Notes: a model not told the origin generated them from the letters alone. 64,000 bases of DNA from an uncultured Gammaproteobacteria bacterium (GCA_958295465.1 OY282353.1:124001-188000), one strand, 5' to 3'. Shown: positions 50,624 to 60,700, numbered from the stretch's first letter. A program made the numbers and translations.

Positions 50624-51694
50624 TTATGGACTTCCGCGAGAATCTACCGTCTTCCTTGCGGTCTCAATGATCTGTGTGGTGCTAATTGGCATGTTTCCTC
50701 TTTCTTCGGTTAGTCCCGTACTTCTACCTTCGAAAATGCACTTCCCCGCAGCCAATAGAATTGCTTCTCTAGTTTCCTCGCTGCTGGCTGCTTGAGAGAA
50801 TGCGTTGAACGTCTTCAGACTTAGTGCACGATGTCTGTTCGTTGTACTTTGATGTCTGACAGCCTTGTACATCCTTGCGCACCAACTACTTGCGTATATC
50901 ATCAATACGACCACTCCCACTTTTATTCCTATTGCTTCCCATAAGGTCGCATTAGAATCTATCATGTAGGATGACCACCATTTTGAGGTTATCAGAATCC
51001 CCACCGTGAACAGGGAGCCGATAATTGCAGCTACGAGCCACCGCCTGCTCTCTCTTTCTGCTCTTTCCGCTTCCTGCTGGAATTCTTCAGTGAATCCACC
51101 TACTCCAATATCTGCTGCGGCTTGCCTTGCTGCTACCAATATCCGTTCCAGTTCTTGGTCTTTCTCAGCACCATCCTTCCGAATTTTATCCAATTCTTCT
51201 GTTCGCTCACGCTCCCAGCGCTCACGTTCCTCCTTTCGTTCTTCTTCTTGTCTACTACGTTCTTCTTCTAATTGTGCGATTGCAGATTCAACCTCCTTTA
51301 CTTTTCCTTGAATGTCTCCTCTCCTGTATGCTAGATAACCCATCCATGACATACAGTTGGATCTTATTTGTTGCGTTTCCTTAGGGAATCGGTTACAAAT
51401 TTCATCAACAGTATCCTTGCCTCCTATAGCAAGCGTGAATTCATCCATCCGTGTGAGTGTCCTTACGATCGATTCAATTATATCTTTGGTTCTTTGTAGG
51501 TTTCCTGATTCTACCAACCTCAGATCCATTGTTTCCAGATCTTCACAGAGATCCAGGATGCCGAGCACTTCTTCTTCGATCTCATCGAAGTTGAGCGATC
51601 CCCATTCTTCGCGCCGGATGATTTTTTTCTCCCGGAACGTCTTTGCTTTTGCCAGAATCTCTTTGAGCTCTCGCACGGTTTCATTGCTTGCCAC
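50624..51694 (-). CDS. Coiled-coil membrane protein, unknown, AT-rich (356 aa)
   Basis: The N-terminal 130 residues are helical. About 140-195 is a charged coiled coil (EEERSRQEEERKEERERWER). Two hydrophobic segments follow, WLVAAIIGSLFTVGILIT and AIGIKVGVVVLMIYASSW, then a cytoplasmic tail. The base composition is clearly more AT-rich than everything around it, suggesting independent acquisition. I do not recognise the family. Its place between a methyltransferase and a helicase gene makes a membrane effector or sensor of the defence island plausible, but this is only context. The spacer 50430-50623 upstream of the methyltransferase gene is also AT-rich and empty. Confidence 0.7.
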   Translation of the reverse strand: MASNETVRELKEILAKAKTFREKKIIRREEWGSLNFDEIEEEVLGILDLCEDLETMDLRLVESGNLQRTKDIIESIVRTLTRMDEFTLAIGGKDTVDEICNRFPKETQQIRSNCMSWMGYLAYRRGDIQGKVKEVESAIAQLEEERSRQEEERKEERERWERERTEELDKIRKDGAEKDQELERILVAARQAAADIGVGGFTEEFQQEAERAERESRRWLVAAIIGSLFTVGILITSKWWSSYMIDSNATLWEAIGIKVGVVVLMIYASSWCARMYKAVRHQSTTNRHRALSLKTFNAFSQAASSEETREAILLAAGKCIFEGRSTGLTEERGNMPISTTQIIETARKTVDSRGSP

Positions 51695-51995
51695 TGTTCT
51701 TACCTCCTCAATCTCTTGAGTTTTCTAATTCCATCCCAGGTGTGCGGCTGAGTATGTACGCATGATTCACGGCACTTTGGAGCCCTTTGCAGTCATCGTC
51801 CGTTACACTGGATGGTTCCAGGGTACCAGTGCGACGCCATGGTGTCGCGCCTCGATGGAATTCGTCATCCAGGTCGATACGATATGAACAAGATCGGGAA
51901 CGTTAGACCGATCTCTGTGCGATTAAGCGCACACGTGTGTTCGTGAAACGCACGGCGTGCATCTTTATGCGTTTCTTTCATCGGGCGGAAATCAT
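51695..51995. other. AT-rich spacer, no gene seen
   Basis: These 301 bp lie between the membrane-protein gene and the nucleotidyltransferase gene. The composition is like the membrane-protein gene, so both probably came in together. I see no open frame of note and no clear hairpin. Confidence 0.4.
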
Positions 51996-52313
51996 TCAGG
52001 CGGCCTCATAGACGACCCGTCCCTCCCGCAGAGCGGGTTTGATGATCAGCGCGTGGCTGTCCTTGAAGCGCTCCACATCCCCGTGGGTGACGACGATCGC
52101 ATCAACCGCTACACCAACCCCGTGCAGTTTCCTGTAGATCCGGGCCATGAGATCGAGCTCGTCCGCGCCCTCTTTGACGATGATGAGGAGGTCGATGTCG
52201 CTGTCGGGTCCCGTGGCGCCTCGGGCCGCGGACCCGAAGAGGATGATTTTCTCCGGCCGGGCCACCCCTGCAACCCGCCGGATGACGTCGTCCAACGTCT
52301 TCTGATCAAGCAT
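51996..52313 (-). CDS. MNT-type minimal nucleotidyltransferase
   Basis: The product is 105 residues from the ATG at 52313. The polymerase-beta-like active site is IILFGSAARGATGPDSDIDL, with the paired Asp plus a later DAIVVTHGD. MNT proteins usually act with a HEPN toxin as type VII toxin-antitoxin pairs, AMPylating and silencing the partner. No HEPN gene is adjacent here. It lies 67 bp downstream of the helicase gene on the same strand, so it may have been recruited to the defence operon. Confidence 0.85.
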   Translation of the reverse strand: MLDQKTLDDVIRRVAGVARPEKIILFGSAARGATGPDSDIDLLIIVKEGADELDLMARIYRKLHGVGVAVDAIVVTHGDVERFKDSHALIIKPALREGRVVYEAA

Positions 52314-52380
52314 CGTGTGCTCTCCGGTAAAGCCGGTCACCGGTCGGAGCGAAGCGACGCGGGGCTGTGATTATATTGCT

Positions 52381-55300
52381 TCATGGCCTGTCCTTCCCGC
52401 CGTAGCGTCCCCGATCTTCCCGCACCTGCATCGGCCGGGTCAGGGCGTTGACCGACAGGTAGTAGTGGGCGACCTTGGTCACCTCGTTCCAGTCGAAGCG
52501 GGCCGGGTCGGGGATGGGGTCCTGGAGCTTCGGGGCGGACGCGCAGCCGGTGACGACGTAGAGCCAGTAGCAGTCGCGGCGGTCTTCGGCCACGCGCCGT
52601 TCGTTGGGGGTGAGGAGGATCGTCCCGGTGGGGCCCGCGAGGCCCTTGACCTCGACGAGGCGCAGCTCCCCGGAGTCGAGGTCCAGGCTGGTCACGTCGT
52701 AGCCCAGGTTCTTCTCGCTCACGTCGTAGACCTGCCGGCCCTGCGCCCGCTCGTGCGCCATGACCACCTGCATGGCCGTGGCCTCGGTTTCCAGGTTCGG
52801 CCGCATGTGGCGCACCTCCGGCGCCTCGCGCTCGGGATGCGGGAGGACCAGCACGCTGGTCAGCCGTTCCACGCCTTGCAGGGTCAGCGAGCGCTGTCCT
52901 TCGAGCTCCCGTGCGCGGCGTTCCCGCCGGGCCAGAAGCTCGGCGTGCCGGTGCTCCGCCAGAGCCAGCCGCCCCTCCGCCCCCGGCACGCCCTGGTCCC
53001 GGTCTTCGTCCGCCTTGCCGATCTCCTCGTCGGCGCGCTGGAGCAGCTCGGTGAGGGACAGCGTGACGTGCGAGGCGACCCGCCCGATCTCCGTCACCCG
53101 TTCCCGCCGGGTGTCTTCGAGGAACGGCGCCAGGGCGTGTTCGTGAAGCCATGCGGCGGGTTCGGGCGCGGCCGCCACCGCGGGCAGCGTCTCCGGCGCG
53201 TCCGCGGGAACGAAGTTTCCGATGAGACCCGGTTCCCGAAGATGCCGATCGCCCCGGTGGTCCGTCTCCACCGCGAAGAGCCGTTCGTGGATGGTCTGCC
53301 CCAGGCCGTCCACGATGCGCGCCCGGTAGAAGTCGATTCGGGCGGGATGGGCGTGCTGCAACGAGTGGAAGGAAGCGCCCGTGCCGAACACGTCGGCGGC
53401 CTCGGCGCAAGTGTGCCGGCGGACGGCTTCGAACAGCGGGTGGCCCGGCGTGATCCATTCGAGGGCGTGCTTCTCCGCCGTCTCGCGGTCCGTGGAGCAG
53501 CGCGGATACCGATCCGCCAGCGCCGGCAGCTTCCAGTCCGGGTCGCGTTCGTAGCGGCGCAGCGCCGCGGGCGTGCGGCCGGGCTCGAAGGTATGCGGCG
53601 CGCTCCCCACCGCCTTGAGCGGTGACCGCTGATGCGGTCGGCGATCGCTGGCACGGTCGTTTGGCGATTCCGCTGCGCGGAATCGCGGGCGCCCCCCGGC
53701 CGGCGCCGCAGACGGGTGAGGAACCGTCTTGTTCCACACGAGCCTGAAGGGGACGTAGTGCGCCGCCTCCGCCAGGAAGCGGGCGATGGTCTCCGGCACG
53801 ACGCGGCGTTCCTGCGCCCGCGCCCGGCGCTCGATGAGCATGTCCAGGTTGAGCTTCTTCGAGGCCAGCCCTTCCAGGGCGTTGCGGCAGATGTTGCGGA
53901 AGCGGCCCTCGTCCACGCTTTCGAGCAGGCGCTCTTCGAGGTCGGCGGCGCCCAGCTTCCCGGCGTAGTAGTCGCGGAGGATGCGTTCGACGTGCGCGGC
54001 GGGCAGCACCTCGCCGACGACGTTGAACACCGCATCGTCGTCCAGCGCGTCCCGGATCTCCTGGAGCTTGTCCAGGAGCCGCTGGAGCACCCGGCCTTCG
54101 ATGGTGTTCGTGGCCGCGAAGTTGAAGATGAGGCAGTCCTCGCGCTGGCCGTAGCGGTGGATGCGGCCCATCCGCTGCTCCAGCCGGTTGGGGTTCCAGG
54201 GGATGTCGTAGTTGAAGAGGACGTTGCAGACCTGGAGGTTGATCCCTTCGCCCGCCGCCTCCGTGGCGACCAGGACCTGGATCGCGCCCTCGCGGAACTG
54301 CTGCTCGGAGTGGAGCCGCGTGCCCGGCTCGTCGCGTGTGCCGGGCTTCATCCCGCCGTGGATGGACCCGACCGCGAAACCCCAGTCCTTGAGTCTGCCG
54401 GCGAGATGGTCGAGGGTGTCCCGGAACTCCGTGAAGATGAGCAGGCGCTTGTCGGGCCGGTCGAAGAAGCCCTCGTTGCGGAGCAGGTCCTCGAGCCTTG
54501 CAAGCTTCGCTTCCGTCCCGGACGCCTCGACGGCCTGGGCCTGTTTCGCGAAGTGCCGGAGCTCGGCGACCTCCTCCCGCACCTGTTCGGCGTTCCCGGC
54601 CAGGGTCACGGCTTCGAGCATCCGTTCGAGGCGCTCGCGCTCGCCTTCCTCCATCTCCTCGATCTCGTCCGGGCCGGGGAGATCCGCCGGCGCGGCGCGG
54701 GCCAGCGCCTGCGCCTGCTTCAACCCTTCTTCGAGCCGCCGCGCGCGGTTTTCGAGACTCTTCCGCAGCGCATGGGTGCTGGATGCCAGCCGGCGCTGGT
54801 ACAGCGACATCAGGAAGCCCACCGCGCGGGCGCGCGGGTCGTCCCCTCGCGCGGCGGCCTTCGCGCTCTGGCGCTTCACGAAGCGGGTGACGTCCTTGTA
54901 GAGGTCGAGCTCCGGGCCGTCCATTTGGAATTCGACCGTATGCGGGATGCGCCTGGTGAAGATCTTCTCCGCCGCCCACGTGCCGTCCGGCTTCCGTTCC
55001 GGGAAATGGACCATGGCCTCCTTGGTGCGGCGGAGGTAGAAGGGCGCCCGGCGCCGCTCCATCGCCTCGCGGATGGACTTCACGTCCGCGTAGGCGTCGG
55101 CGTCGAGGAGCTGGAGGAAGAGGCTGAAGTTCTCGGGGTCGCCCTTGTGGGGGGTGGCGGTGAGCAGCAGCAGGTGGTCCGCCGTATCCCGCAGCAGCTC
55201 CCCCAGGGCGTAGCGCCCCGTCTTTCTCGCGGGCGGCGTCCACGACATGCGGTGCGCTTCGTCCACGATGACCAGATCCCACCGGACCTGTCCGAGGCCG

Positions 55301-55944
55301 GGGAGGATCTCGCTCCGCTTGGCCAGGTCCAGCGACGTGATGACGTGCGGCTGTTCCAGCCACTGGTTGACGCCGAACTGGTCGCGGAGGTCGCCGCCCT
55401 TCAGGACGAGGAACTTCTCGTCGAACTTCTCCTTCAGCTCCCGCTGCCACTGGAAGGCGAGGTTCGCGGGGCAGACGACGAGGATGCGTTCGGCCAGGCC
55501 CCGCAATTTCAGCTCGCGGATGAGCAGGCCGGACATGACCGTCTTGCCCGCCCCCGCGTCGTCGGCAAGCAGGAAGCGCACGCGGGCAAGCTTGAGCAGG
55601 TGGTCGTAGACCGCTTCGAGCTGGTGCGGCAGGGGATCGACGCGCGAGATGGAAAGCCCGAAGAAGGGGTCGAACTCGTATGCGATCCCCAGCGAGTACG
55701 CTTGCAGCCCGAGCCGCAGGAGGCGTCCGTCACCCGCGTAGCCGAACCCGGTATCCGCGATGGCGAGGTTGCCGAGGTCTTCCCGGGTGAGCGTGACCCG
55801 GCGGTAGCGTTCCGTCCGCGTTCCGGCCAAGCCGAGTTCCCACACGTCCGTGCCGTTGGCGCGCACCGCCTCCACGCGCATCGGCTCGCTGAACAGGGGG
55901 CCGCGGAGCACCTGCCCTTCGTGGACGGGGGGTTGCCTGTCCAT
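52381..55944 (-). CDS. SNF2/superfamily-2 helicase with DUF3883-like nuclease-fold C-terminus (1,187 aa)
   Basis: ATG at 55944. Helicase motifs in order are LLADDAGAGKTVMSGLLIRE (Walker A), DLVIVDEAHRMSW, LLLTATPHKGDPENF, VLVATEAAGEGINLQV and RLEQRMGRIHRYGQR. The C-terminal part has a DUF3883-type segment, GYDVTSLDLDSGELRLVEVK, resembling a PD-(D/E)xK core. Helicases of this layout accompany DUF1156 methyltransferases and DUF499 ATPases, and relatives include DISARM DrmD. A low-complexity linker of about 45 residues in the middle (near 53600-53720) contains a strong palindrome. It is first in the minus-strand defence set. Confidence 0.82.
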   Translation of the reverse strand: MDRQPPVHEGQVLRGPLFSEPMRVEAVRANGTDVWELGLAGTRTERYRRVTLTREDLGNLAIADTGFGYAGDGRLLRLGLQAYSLGIAYEFDPFFGLSISRVDPLPHQLEAVYDHLLKLARVRFLLADDAGAGKTVMSGLLIRELKLRGLAERILVVCPANLAFQWQRELKEKFDEKFLVLKGGDLRDQFGVNQWLEQPHVITSLDLAKRSEILPGLGQVRWDLVIVDEAHRMSWTPPARKTGRYALGELLRDTADHLLLLTATPHKGDPENFSLFLQLLDADAYADVKSIREAMERRRAPFYLRRTKEAMVHFPERKPDGTWAAEKIFTRRIPHTVEFQMDGPELDLYKDVTRFVKRQSAKAAARGDDPRARAVGFLMSLYQRRLASSTHALRKSLENRARRLEEGLKQAQALARAAPADLPGPDEIEEMEEGERERLERMLEAVTLAGNAEQVREEVAELRHFAKQAQAVEASGTEAKLARLEDLLRNEGFFDRPDKRLLIFTEFRDTLDHLAGRLKDWGFAVGSIHGGMKPGTRDEPGTRLHSEQQFREGAIQVLVATEAAGEGINLQVCNVLFNYDIPWNPNRLEQRMGRIHRYGQREDCLIFNFAATNTIEGRVLQRLLDKLQEIRDALDDDAVFNVVGEVLPAAHVERILRDYYAGKLGAADLEERLLESVDEGRFRNICRNALEGLASKKLNLDMLIERRARAQERRVVPETIARFLAEAAHYVPFRLVWNKTVPHPSAAPAGGRPRFRAAESPNDRASDRRPHQRSPLKAVGSAPHTFEPGRTPAALRRYERDPDWKLPALADRYPRCSTDRETAEKHALEWITPGHPLFEAVRRHTCAEAADVFGTGASFHSLQHAHPARIDFYRARIVDGLGQTIHERLFAVETDHRGDRHLREPGLIGNFVPADAPETLPAVAAAPEPAAWLHEHALAPFLEDTRRERVTEIGRVASHVTLSLTELLQRADEEIGKADEDRDQGVPGAEGRLALAEHRHAELLARRERRARELEGQRSLTLQGVERLTSVLVLPHPEREAPEVRHMRPNLETEATAMQVVMAHERAQGRQVYDVSEKNLGYDVTSLDLDSGELRLVEVKGLAGPTGTILLTPNERRVAEDRRDCYWLYVVTGCASAPKLQDPIPDPARFDWNEVTKVAHYYLSVNALTRPMQVREDRGRYGGKDRP
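53664..53686. repeat. REP-like palindrome inside the helicase gene
   Basis: GCGATTCCGC and GCGGAATCGC form perfect 10-bp arms around a 3-base loop. It lies in a section whose translation is low-complexity and not helicase-like, suggesting an in-frame inserted palindromic element. Confidence 0.5.
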
Positions 55945-56573
55945 CAGCAAGTCCCGCCCACTCTTCGAAGCACGGCTCCCGTGCCCGATTTCACGGATGG
56001 CCCGGCGGCCCGGACGTCGAATCGTGGCGATTCCACGGATGCTGTCCGGCCTGGTGAGGATTCCTCTCGTCCATGCTCGTCGGCCGCTCCTTCTCCCCTC
56101 GGCGTCTGCTTCCGCGCCGTTGCACTGCGTTCTCCGCCCCGACCTTCGGCCGTTTCGGCACGGGCCGCGGCCACGCCTTGAATTCCCGCTGCTCCCACGA
56201 CTTCGCCAGTTTGCCGATCTTGCCCGATTCAGTCACGATCCGCCGAATACTGGAGTTGCCCGATTCAGTGGACAGTGAAGGGCTTGGGTGTCGGTGGACA
56301 TGTTCGATCGCGTCCGCAGCGCGACGCCCGGCCGGTCAAGCGGCCCGGCCCGCCTTCACGCTCCGCGACGCACGTTCCTCCTCCATCGTCGTACCCGCCA
56401 TGCGGTGGAGGTTGACCGGGACGCTGCGAAGTCCGACCCTTTCGACTCTCCACCGGCACGGGACGACCTCAGTGAGCGCGATTTCCATGCGCGCATTGCC
56501 TCGGGGAGCGGCCCGCGACGATAGCAACGGCCATGCCCACCGGTTCCGCGCCGGCCGAAACGAGGGCGATCCG
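55945..56573. other. Intergenic region upstream of helicase and rpiA
   Basis: This 629-bp divergent gap has several overlapping open frames on both strands, none family-like. A 14-bp direct repeat TTGCCCGATTCAGT starts near 56219 and 56258. The gap presumably carries the promoter of the minus-strand defence genes and that of rpiA. It marks the right edge of the defence island. Confidence 0.4.
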
Positions 56574-57227
56574 ATGGACCGGGACGAGAAGAAGCGCGCC
56601 GTCGCGCGGGCCGCGCTGGAGTTCGTGGTCCCCGGCGAGCTGGTGGGGGTGGGCACCGGCTCGACCGCCAACGCGTTCATCGACGCGCTGGCGGGAATCA
56701 AGGGCCGGATCGACGGCGCGGTCGCGAGCTCGGAGGCGACCGCGGCGCGGCTCGCCGGGCACGGGATCCGGGTCGTGGCCCTCAACGCCGCCGGCGACCT
56801 CCCTCTCTACGTGGACGGCGCCGACGAGGCCACCCGGCACCGGCATCTGCTGAAGGGCGGCGGCGGCGCGCTCACCCGCGAGAAGATCGTGGCGGCGGCG
56901 GCGAGGACGTTCGTCTGCGTCGTCGACGATTCGAAGCTCGTGGACCGGCTCGGGCGGTTCCCTCTCCCGATCGAGGTGATCCCGATGGCGCGCGGCCTCG
57001 TGGCCCGCGCGCTGGTGGGGCTCGGCGGGCGGCCCGAGCGGCGGGAGGGCTTCGTCACCGACAACGGCAACGAGATCCTCGACGTGCACGGCCTCGACGT
57101 CCTCGACCCACCGACGCTCGAATCCGAACTGAACCAGATCGCCGGCGTGGTGGCCAACGGGCTGTTCGCGCGCCGTGCCGCGGACGTGGTGCTGGTGGGC
57201 AGCGCCGATGGCGTCGAGAGGATCTGA
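56574..57227 (+). CDS. rpiA: Ribose-5-phosphate isomerase A
   Basis: The product is 217 residues from the ATG at 56574. Characteristic blocks are [15 protein letters not shown] (phosphate loop), [12 protein letters not shown] with catalytic acidic residues, [19 protein letters not shown] and [14 protein letters not shown]. It interconverts ribose-5- and ribulose-5-phosphate in the pentose phosphate pathway. Length is normal. The in-frame upstream extension to 56073 is not conserved-looking and I reject it. The 57228-57427 gap after it shows no gene. Confidence 0.93.
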   Translation: MDRDEKKRAVARAALEFVVPGELVGVGTGSTANAFIDALAGIKGRIDGAVASSEATAARLAGHGIRVVALNAAGDLPLYVDGADEATRHRHLLKGGGGALTREKIVAAAARTFVCVVDDSKLVDRLGRFPLPIEVIPMARGLVARALVGLGGRPERREGFVTDNGNEILDVHGLDVLDPPTLESELNQIAGVVANGLFARRAADVVLVGSADGVERI

Positions 57228-57427
57228 AGGCCGGTGGGCGGGCACGGAACGGCGCCCGGACCCGGTATCGCGGCCGGGAGGCTCCTGATCGGCACTCGCC
57301 TTCACCGCGCCGGCCGCACCGCACCATGCCGGGCAAGCGCGGAGGGTGACGGCTTCAACGCCAGGAGACTCATGACCGACGCTCGTCTTCGCACCGCACC
57401 ACGCCGCCCGCGCGCGAGGCGCGGCCG

Positions 57428-58564
57428 ATGACCACGCGCCACGGAATTTCGGCCCGCAAGGGACGCGGTGCACTCAGCAACGCGGTCGGCCGGTTCGAGC
57501 GGATTACCCGGGAAGACTTCGACGACGGCTGGGGGGACGGCCCGGAGGATAGCGTGGAGGTTGGCCCGGAAGACGGCCCGGGGGACGGCCAGGATCACGA
57601 CGACGCACCACCGCCGAAGCTCCGCACCACCCTCACCCGCGACACGACCCGCAAGATCATCGCCTGGAACGACTCGCCGGACCTCCCCTTCGACCGCTCC
57701 ATCAACCCTTACCGGGGCTGCGAGCACGGGTGCATCTACTGCTACGCGCGGCCGAGCCATGCGTATCTGGGATTCTCCCCCGGCCTCGACTTCGAGACCC
57801 GGCTCGTGTTCAAGCCGGACGCCGCGTCCCTGCTGCGCGCGGAGCTCGGCAAGCCGGGCTATGCCTGCGCCCCGATCGCGCTGGGGTCCAACACCGACCC
57901 CTACCAGCCGGTCGAGCGCGACCTCGGGATCACCCGCGCCGTCCTCGAAGTGCTCGCCGAATGCGGGCATCCGGTGATGATCGTCACCAAGTCCGCGCGG
58001 GTGGAGCGCGACCTCGACGTCCTCGGCCCCATGGCCCGCGCCAACCGTTGCAGCGTCAGTGTGAGCATCACCACCCTCGACCGCTCCCTCGCCCGCCGCA
58101 TGGAGCCGCGCGCCTCCGCGCCCCACCGCCGCCTCGAAACGGTGCGCCGCCTGAGCGAGGCGGGGGTCCCGACCGGGGTGTTCGCGTCCCCGATGATCCC
58201 CTTCGTCAACGATGCCGAGCTCGAAGCCATCCTCGAACACGCGCGGGAGGCCGGCGCCCTCGGGGTGAGCTATACGATGCTCCGCCTGCCGCTGGAGATC
58301 GCGGACCTCTTCCGCGAATGGCTGGCCGAGCACTACCCCGACCGCGCCGGGCGGGTGATGGAGCGGGTCCGCGACACCCGCGGCGGCAAGGACTACGACT
58401 CGACGTTCGGCCAGCGCATGCGCGGCACCGGTCCAGTGGCGGAGCTGCTCGCCAAGCGCTTCCGGCTCGCGGTGAAGCGCCTGGGGTTTCCCGGCTTCCC
58501 CGCCCTCGACTGCTCGGGGTTCGTCCCGCCCCTGCCCGAGCACGGGCAGCTCCCGCTGTTGTGA
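57428..58564 (+). CDS. PA0069-family radical SAM protein
   Basis: The product is 378 residues. After a 60-residue acidic, glycine-rich N-terminal part (GWGDGPEDSVEVGPEDGPGD) comes the cluster motif RGCEHGCIYCYARPSH (CxxxCxxC for the SAM-binding 4Fe-4S cluster), then GSNTDPYQPVERDLGITR and FASPMIPFVNDAELEAIL. These are the marks of the PA0069 group, related to spore photoproduct lyase-type enzymes, whose substrate is not established. The acidic repeats are unusual for the family and look like a local expansion. Confidence 0.85.
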   Translation: MTTRHGISARKGRGALSNAVGRFERITREDFDDGWGDGPEDSVEVGPEDGPGDGQDHDDAPPPKLRTTLTRDTTRKIIAWNDSPDLPFDRSINPYRGCEHGCIYCYARPSHAYLGFSPGLDFETRLVFKPDAASLLRAELGKPGYACAPIALGSNTDPYQPVERDLGITRAVLEVLAECGHPVMIVTKSARVERDLDVLGPMARANRCSVSVSITTLDRSLARRMEPRASAPHRRLETVRRLSEAGVPTGVFASPMIPFVNDAELEAILEHAREAGALGVSYTMLRLPLEIADLFREWLAEHYPDRAGRVMERVRDTRGGKDYDSTFGQRMRGTGPVAELLAKRFRLAVKRLGFPGFPALDCSGFVPPLPEHGQLPLL

Positions 58565-58862
58565 CCGGGCAGGGTGCCCGTGCGCCGTGCGATGGAAACC
58601 TCGTGAACGAGGCACGGGAAGGACGAACGAGAACGCATCGGAGCGCCGGGTCATGGAGATTCGACCACCTGGATCGACCCTGGCCCGGAGTTGGCCGCCG
58701 GTTGTCAGACCCTTCCTGCCGCGATACCGTTTCCGGGCTTGGCAAGTGTGGCGCCCGGAGAAAGATCGGAAAGAAAAATTCGGAGAGAAAAATGTAGCAG
58801 GAAACGTATTTTGCGGCGGTTTCATGGGATGAAGACGCAGGCGTCCGGCGGGAAAGCACGCA

Positions 58863-60428
58863 ATGAACACGACGATGACCAAACGGCGGTTCCTCCAGTC
58901 CGTCGGCGCGGTGGCCGGGGTTGAGGCCGTCTACCGGACCATGGAAGCCCTGGGGCTCTCGGGAATCGGTACCGCCCATGCGGCCACGCCCGAACTGCCG
59001 GCCGGCTCGGGCGCCGGAAAAGGTATCGTGATCCTGGGGGCCGGCATCTCGGGCATGGCCGCCGCCTGGGAGCTGTCGAAGGCCGGCTACCACTGCACCA
59101 TCCTGGAGGCCACCGGCCGGGCCGGGGGCCGCAGCTTCACCGCCCGCGGCGGGGACGTGCTGGAGGAAACCGACAGCCGGCAGCAGGTGGACTTCGGCGG
59201 CGAGGATCACCTGTACGCGAACATGGGGCCGGCCCGCATCCCCTACCACCACCGGACGATCCTCGGCTACTGCAAGGAGTTCGGGGTCGATCTGGAGGTC
59301 TTCACCAACGACAACCGCGCGGCCCTGTTCCACAACCGGGACCGTTTCGGCGGCGAGCCCGTTCCGGGCCGCCGGGTCATGACCGATCTGCGCGGGTACA
59401 TCGCCGAGCTGCTGGCCAAGGCGGTGAACGGCAACGCACTGGACAGCGAGCTCTCCGGCGAGGACAAGGAGCGCGTCCTCGCCATGCTCCGCAGGTACGG
59501 CGGCCTGAATCCGGATCACCTCTACAAGGGCTCCAACCGCGGCGGCTACCGGGGCGAACGCATCAACGCGGGCCTCAAGGCCGGGGAGGTGAACGACCCC
59601 CTGGATTTCAGCGACCTGCTCGAGTCCGATTTCTGGCGATACAAGCTCCACTACAGCCAGTTCCTCAACTCCAATCCGACGCTGATGCAGCCGGCCGGCG
59701 GCATGGACGCCATTGCCAAGGCGTTCGAACAGCGCGTGGGCTCCCTCATCCGCTACGGGAGCGTCGTCACGGAGATCCGCAAGACCCCGGACGGGGCTCG
59801 CATCGTCTACCGGAACGCCCGCACGGATACGGCAGAGGCCGTCGACGCCGACTTCGCGATCTGCACCATTCCCGCCCCCGTCCTGAAGGACGTTCCCAAC
59901 GACTTCTCCCCGCAGACGCGGGCGGCGCTCGACTCCGTGAAGTTCGTCCCGGCCGTCAAGATCGCCTTCCAGGCCCGCCGCCGCTTCTGGGAGGAGGATC
60001 ACGCCATCTACGGCGGAATCTCGTGGACCGACCAGGACGTCACCCAGATCTGGTACCCGGCGAACGGCTACCACCGCGACAAGGGCGTGATCCTCGGCGC
60101 CTACATCTGGGACGACGAGCCCGCCGCGCGCTTTGCGAAGAGATCTCCGCCGGAGCGTTTGCAGGCGGCCATGGCCGAGGGCGGGCGGATCCATCCCGGA
60201 TACTCGTCGGAAATCGAATCCGGGGTCAGCCGGGCCTGGGCCAAGGTTCCCTTCCAGAAGGGCGGTTGGCCCGAGTCCGGCGGGGTGCCGGAAGCGCTGA
60301 CCAGGCCCGATGGCGCGATCTACATCTGCGGCGACCAGATCACCGCCCTGCCCGGCTGGCAGGAAGGCGCCGTCCTGGCGGCGCATACGGTGGTGAACGC
60401 CATCGGGGAACGGGTCGCGAAGGGTTAG
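58863..60428 (+). CDS. Flavin monoamine/L-amino acid oxidase with Tat signal
   Basis: The product is 521 residues. The N-terminus TKRRFLQSVGAVAG is a twin-arginine signal, with cleavage probably after THAHA-like HAAT near residue 40. FAD-binding motifs follow: IVILGAGISGMAAAWEL (Rossmann GxGxxG) and EATGRAGGRS. The C-terminal flavin site is ICGDQITALPGWQEGAVLAA. It should be exported folded with FAD and oxidatively deaminate amino acids or amines in the periplasm. The substrate is not predictable. The preceding 298 bp contain an AT-rich run near 58760-58800 that may be the promoter. Confidence 0.85.
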   Translation: MNTTMTKRRFLQSVGAVAGVEAVYRTMEALGLSGIGTAHAATPELPAGSGAGKGIVILGAGISGMAAAWELSKAGYHCTILEATGRAGGRSFTARGGDVLEETDSRQQVDFGGEDHLYANMGPARIPYHHRTILGYCKEFGVDLEVFTNDNRAALFHNRDRFGGEPVPGRRVMTDLRGYIAELLAKAVNGNALDSELSGEDKERVLAMLRRYGGLNPDHLYKGSNRGGYRGERINAGLKAGEVNDPLDFSDLLESDFWRYKLHYSQFLNSNPTLMQPAGGMDAIAKAFEQRVGSLIRYGSVVTEIRKTPDGARIVYRNARTDTAEAVDADFAICTIPAPVLKDVPNDFSPQTRAALDSVKFVPAVKIAFQARRRFWEEDHAIYGGISWTDQDVTQIWYPANGYHRDKGVILGAYIWDDEPAARFAKRSPPERLQAAMAEGGRIHPGYSSEIESGVSRAWAKVPFQKGGWPESGGVPEALTRPDGAIYICGDQITALPGWQEGAVLAAHTVVNAIGERVAKG

Positions 60429-60700
60429 ACGCGAAGACGGCGCGCGGCGGCCGGAGACCGCGGGAGTCCCCGCTCGGTCCGAAAGCATGCATGGAACGAC
60501 CGCGGTTCGACGCTCCGAACCGCCGGAACATCCGCGAAATCGAGCCCCGCAACCGGGCTTCGCAGAGTAGATGGAAACCGGCGCGGCGGCTGCCTCTGGC
60601 TGACAATGCCGGCGCCGGTTCAAGCGCGGCGCCGGGTTCAGTACGATGCCGCTTCCCGCGCGGCGGCGCATTCCCCGGCGACTCTTCGGCCCTTCGAACC

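Noticed and set aside
56073..56573. Longer rpiA or a separate gene upstream of it
   Set aside because: The translation has no family features and RpiA starts normally at [18 protein letters not shown].
60429..60700. tRNA(Sec) gene upstream of selA
   Set aside because: GTTCGACGCTCC looks superficially like a T-loop, but no acceptor or anticodon stem pairs around it.
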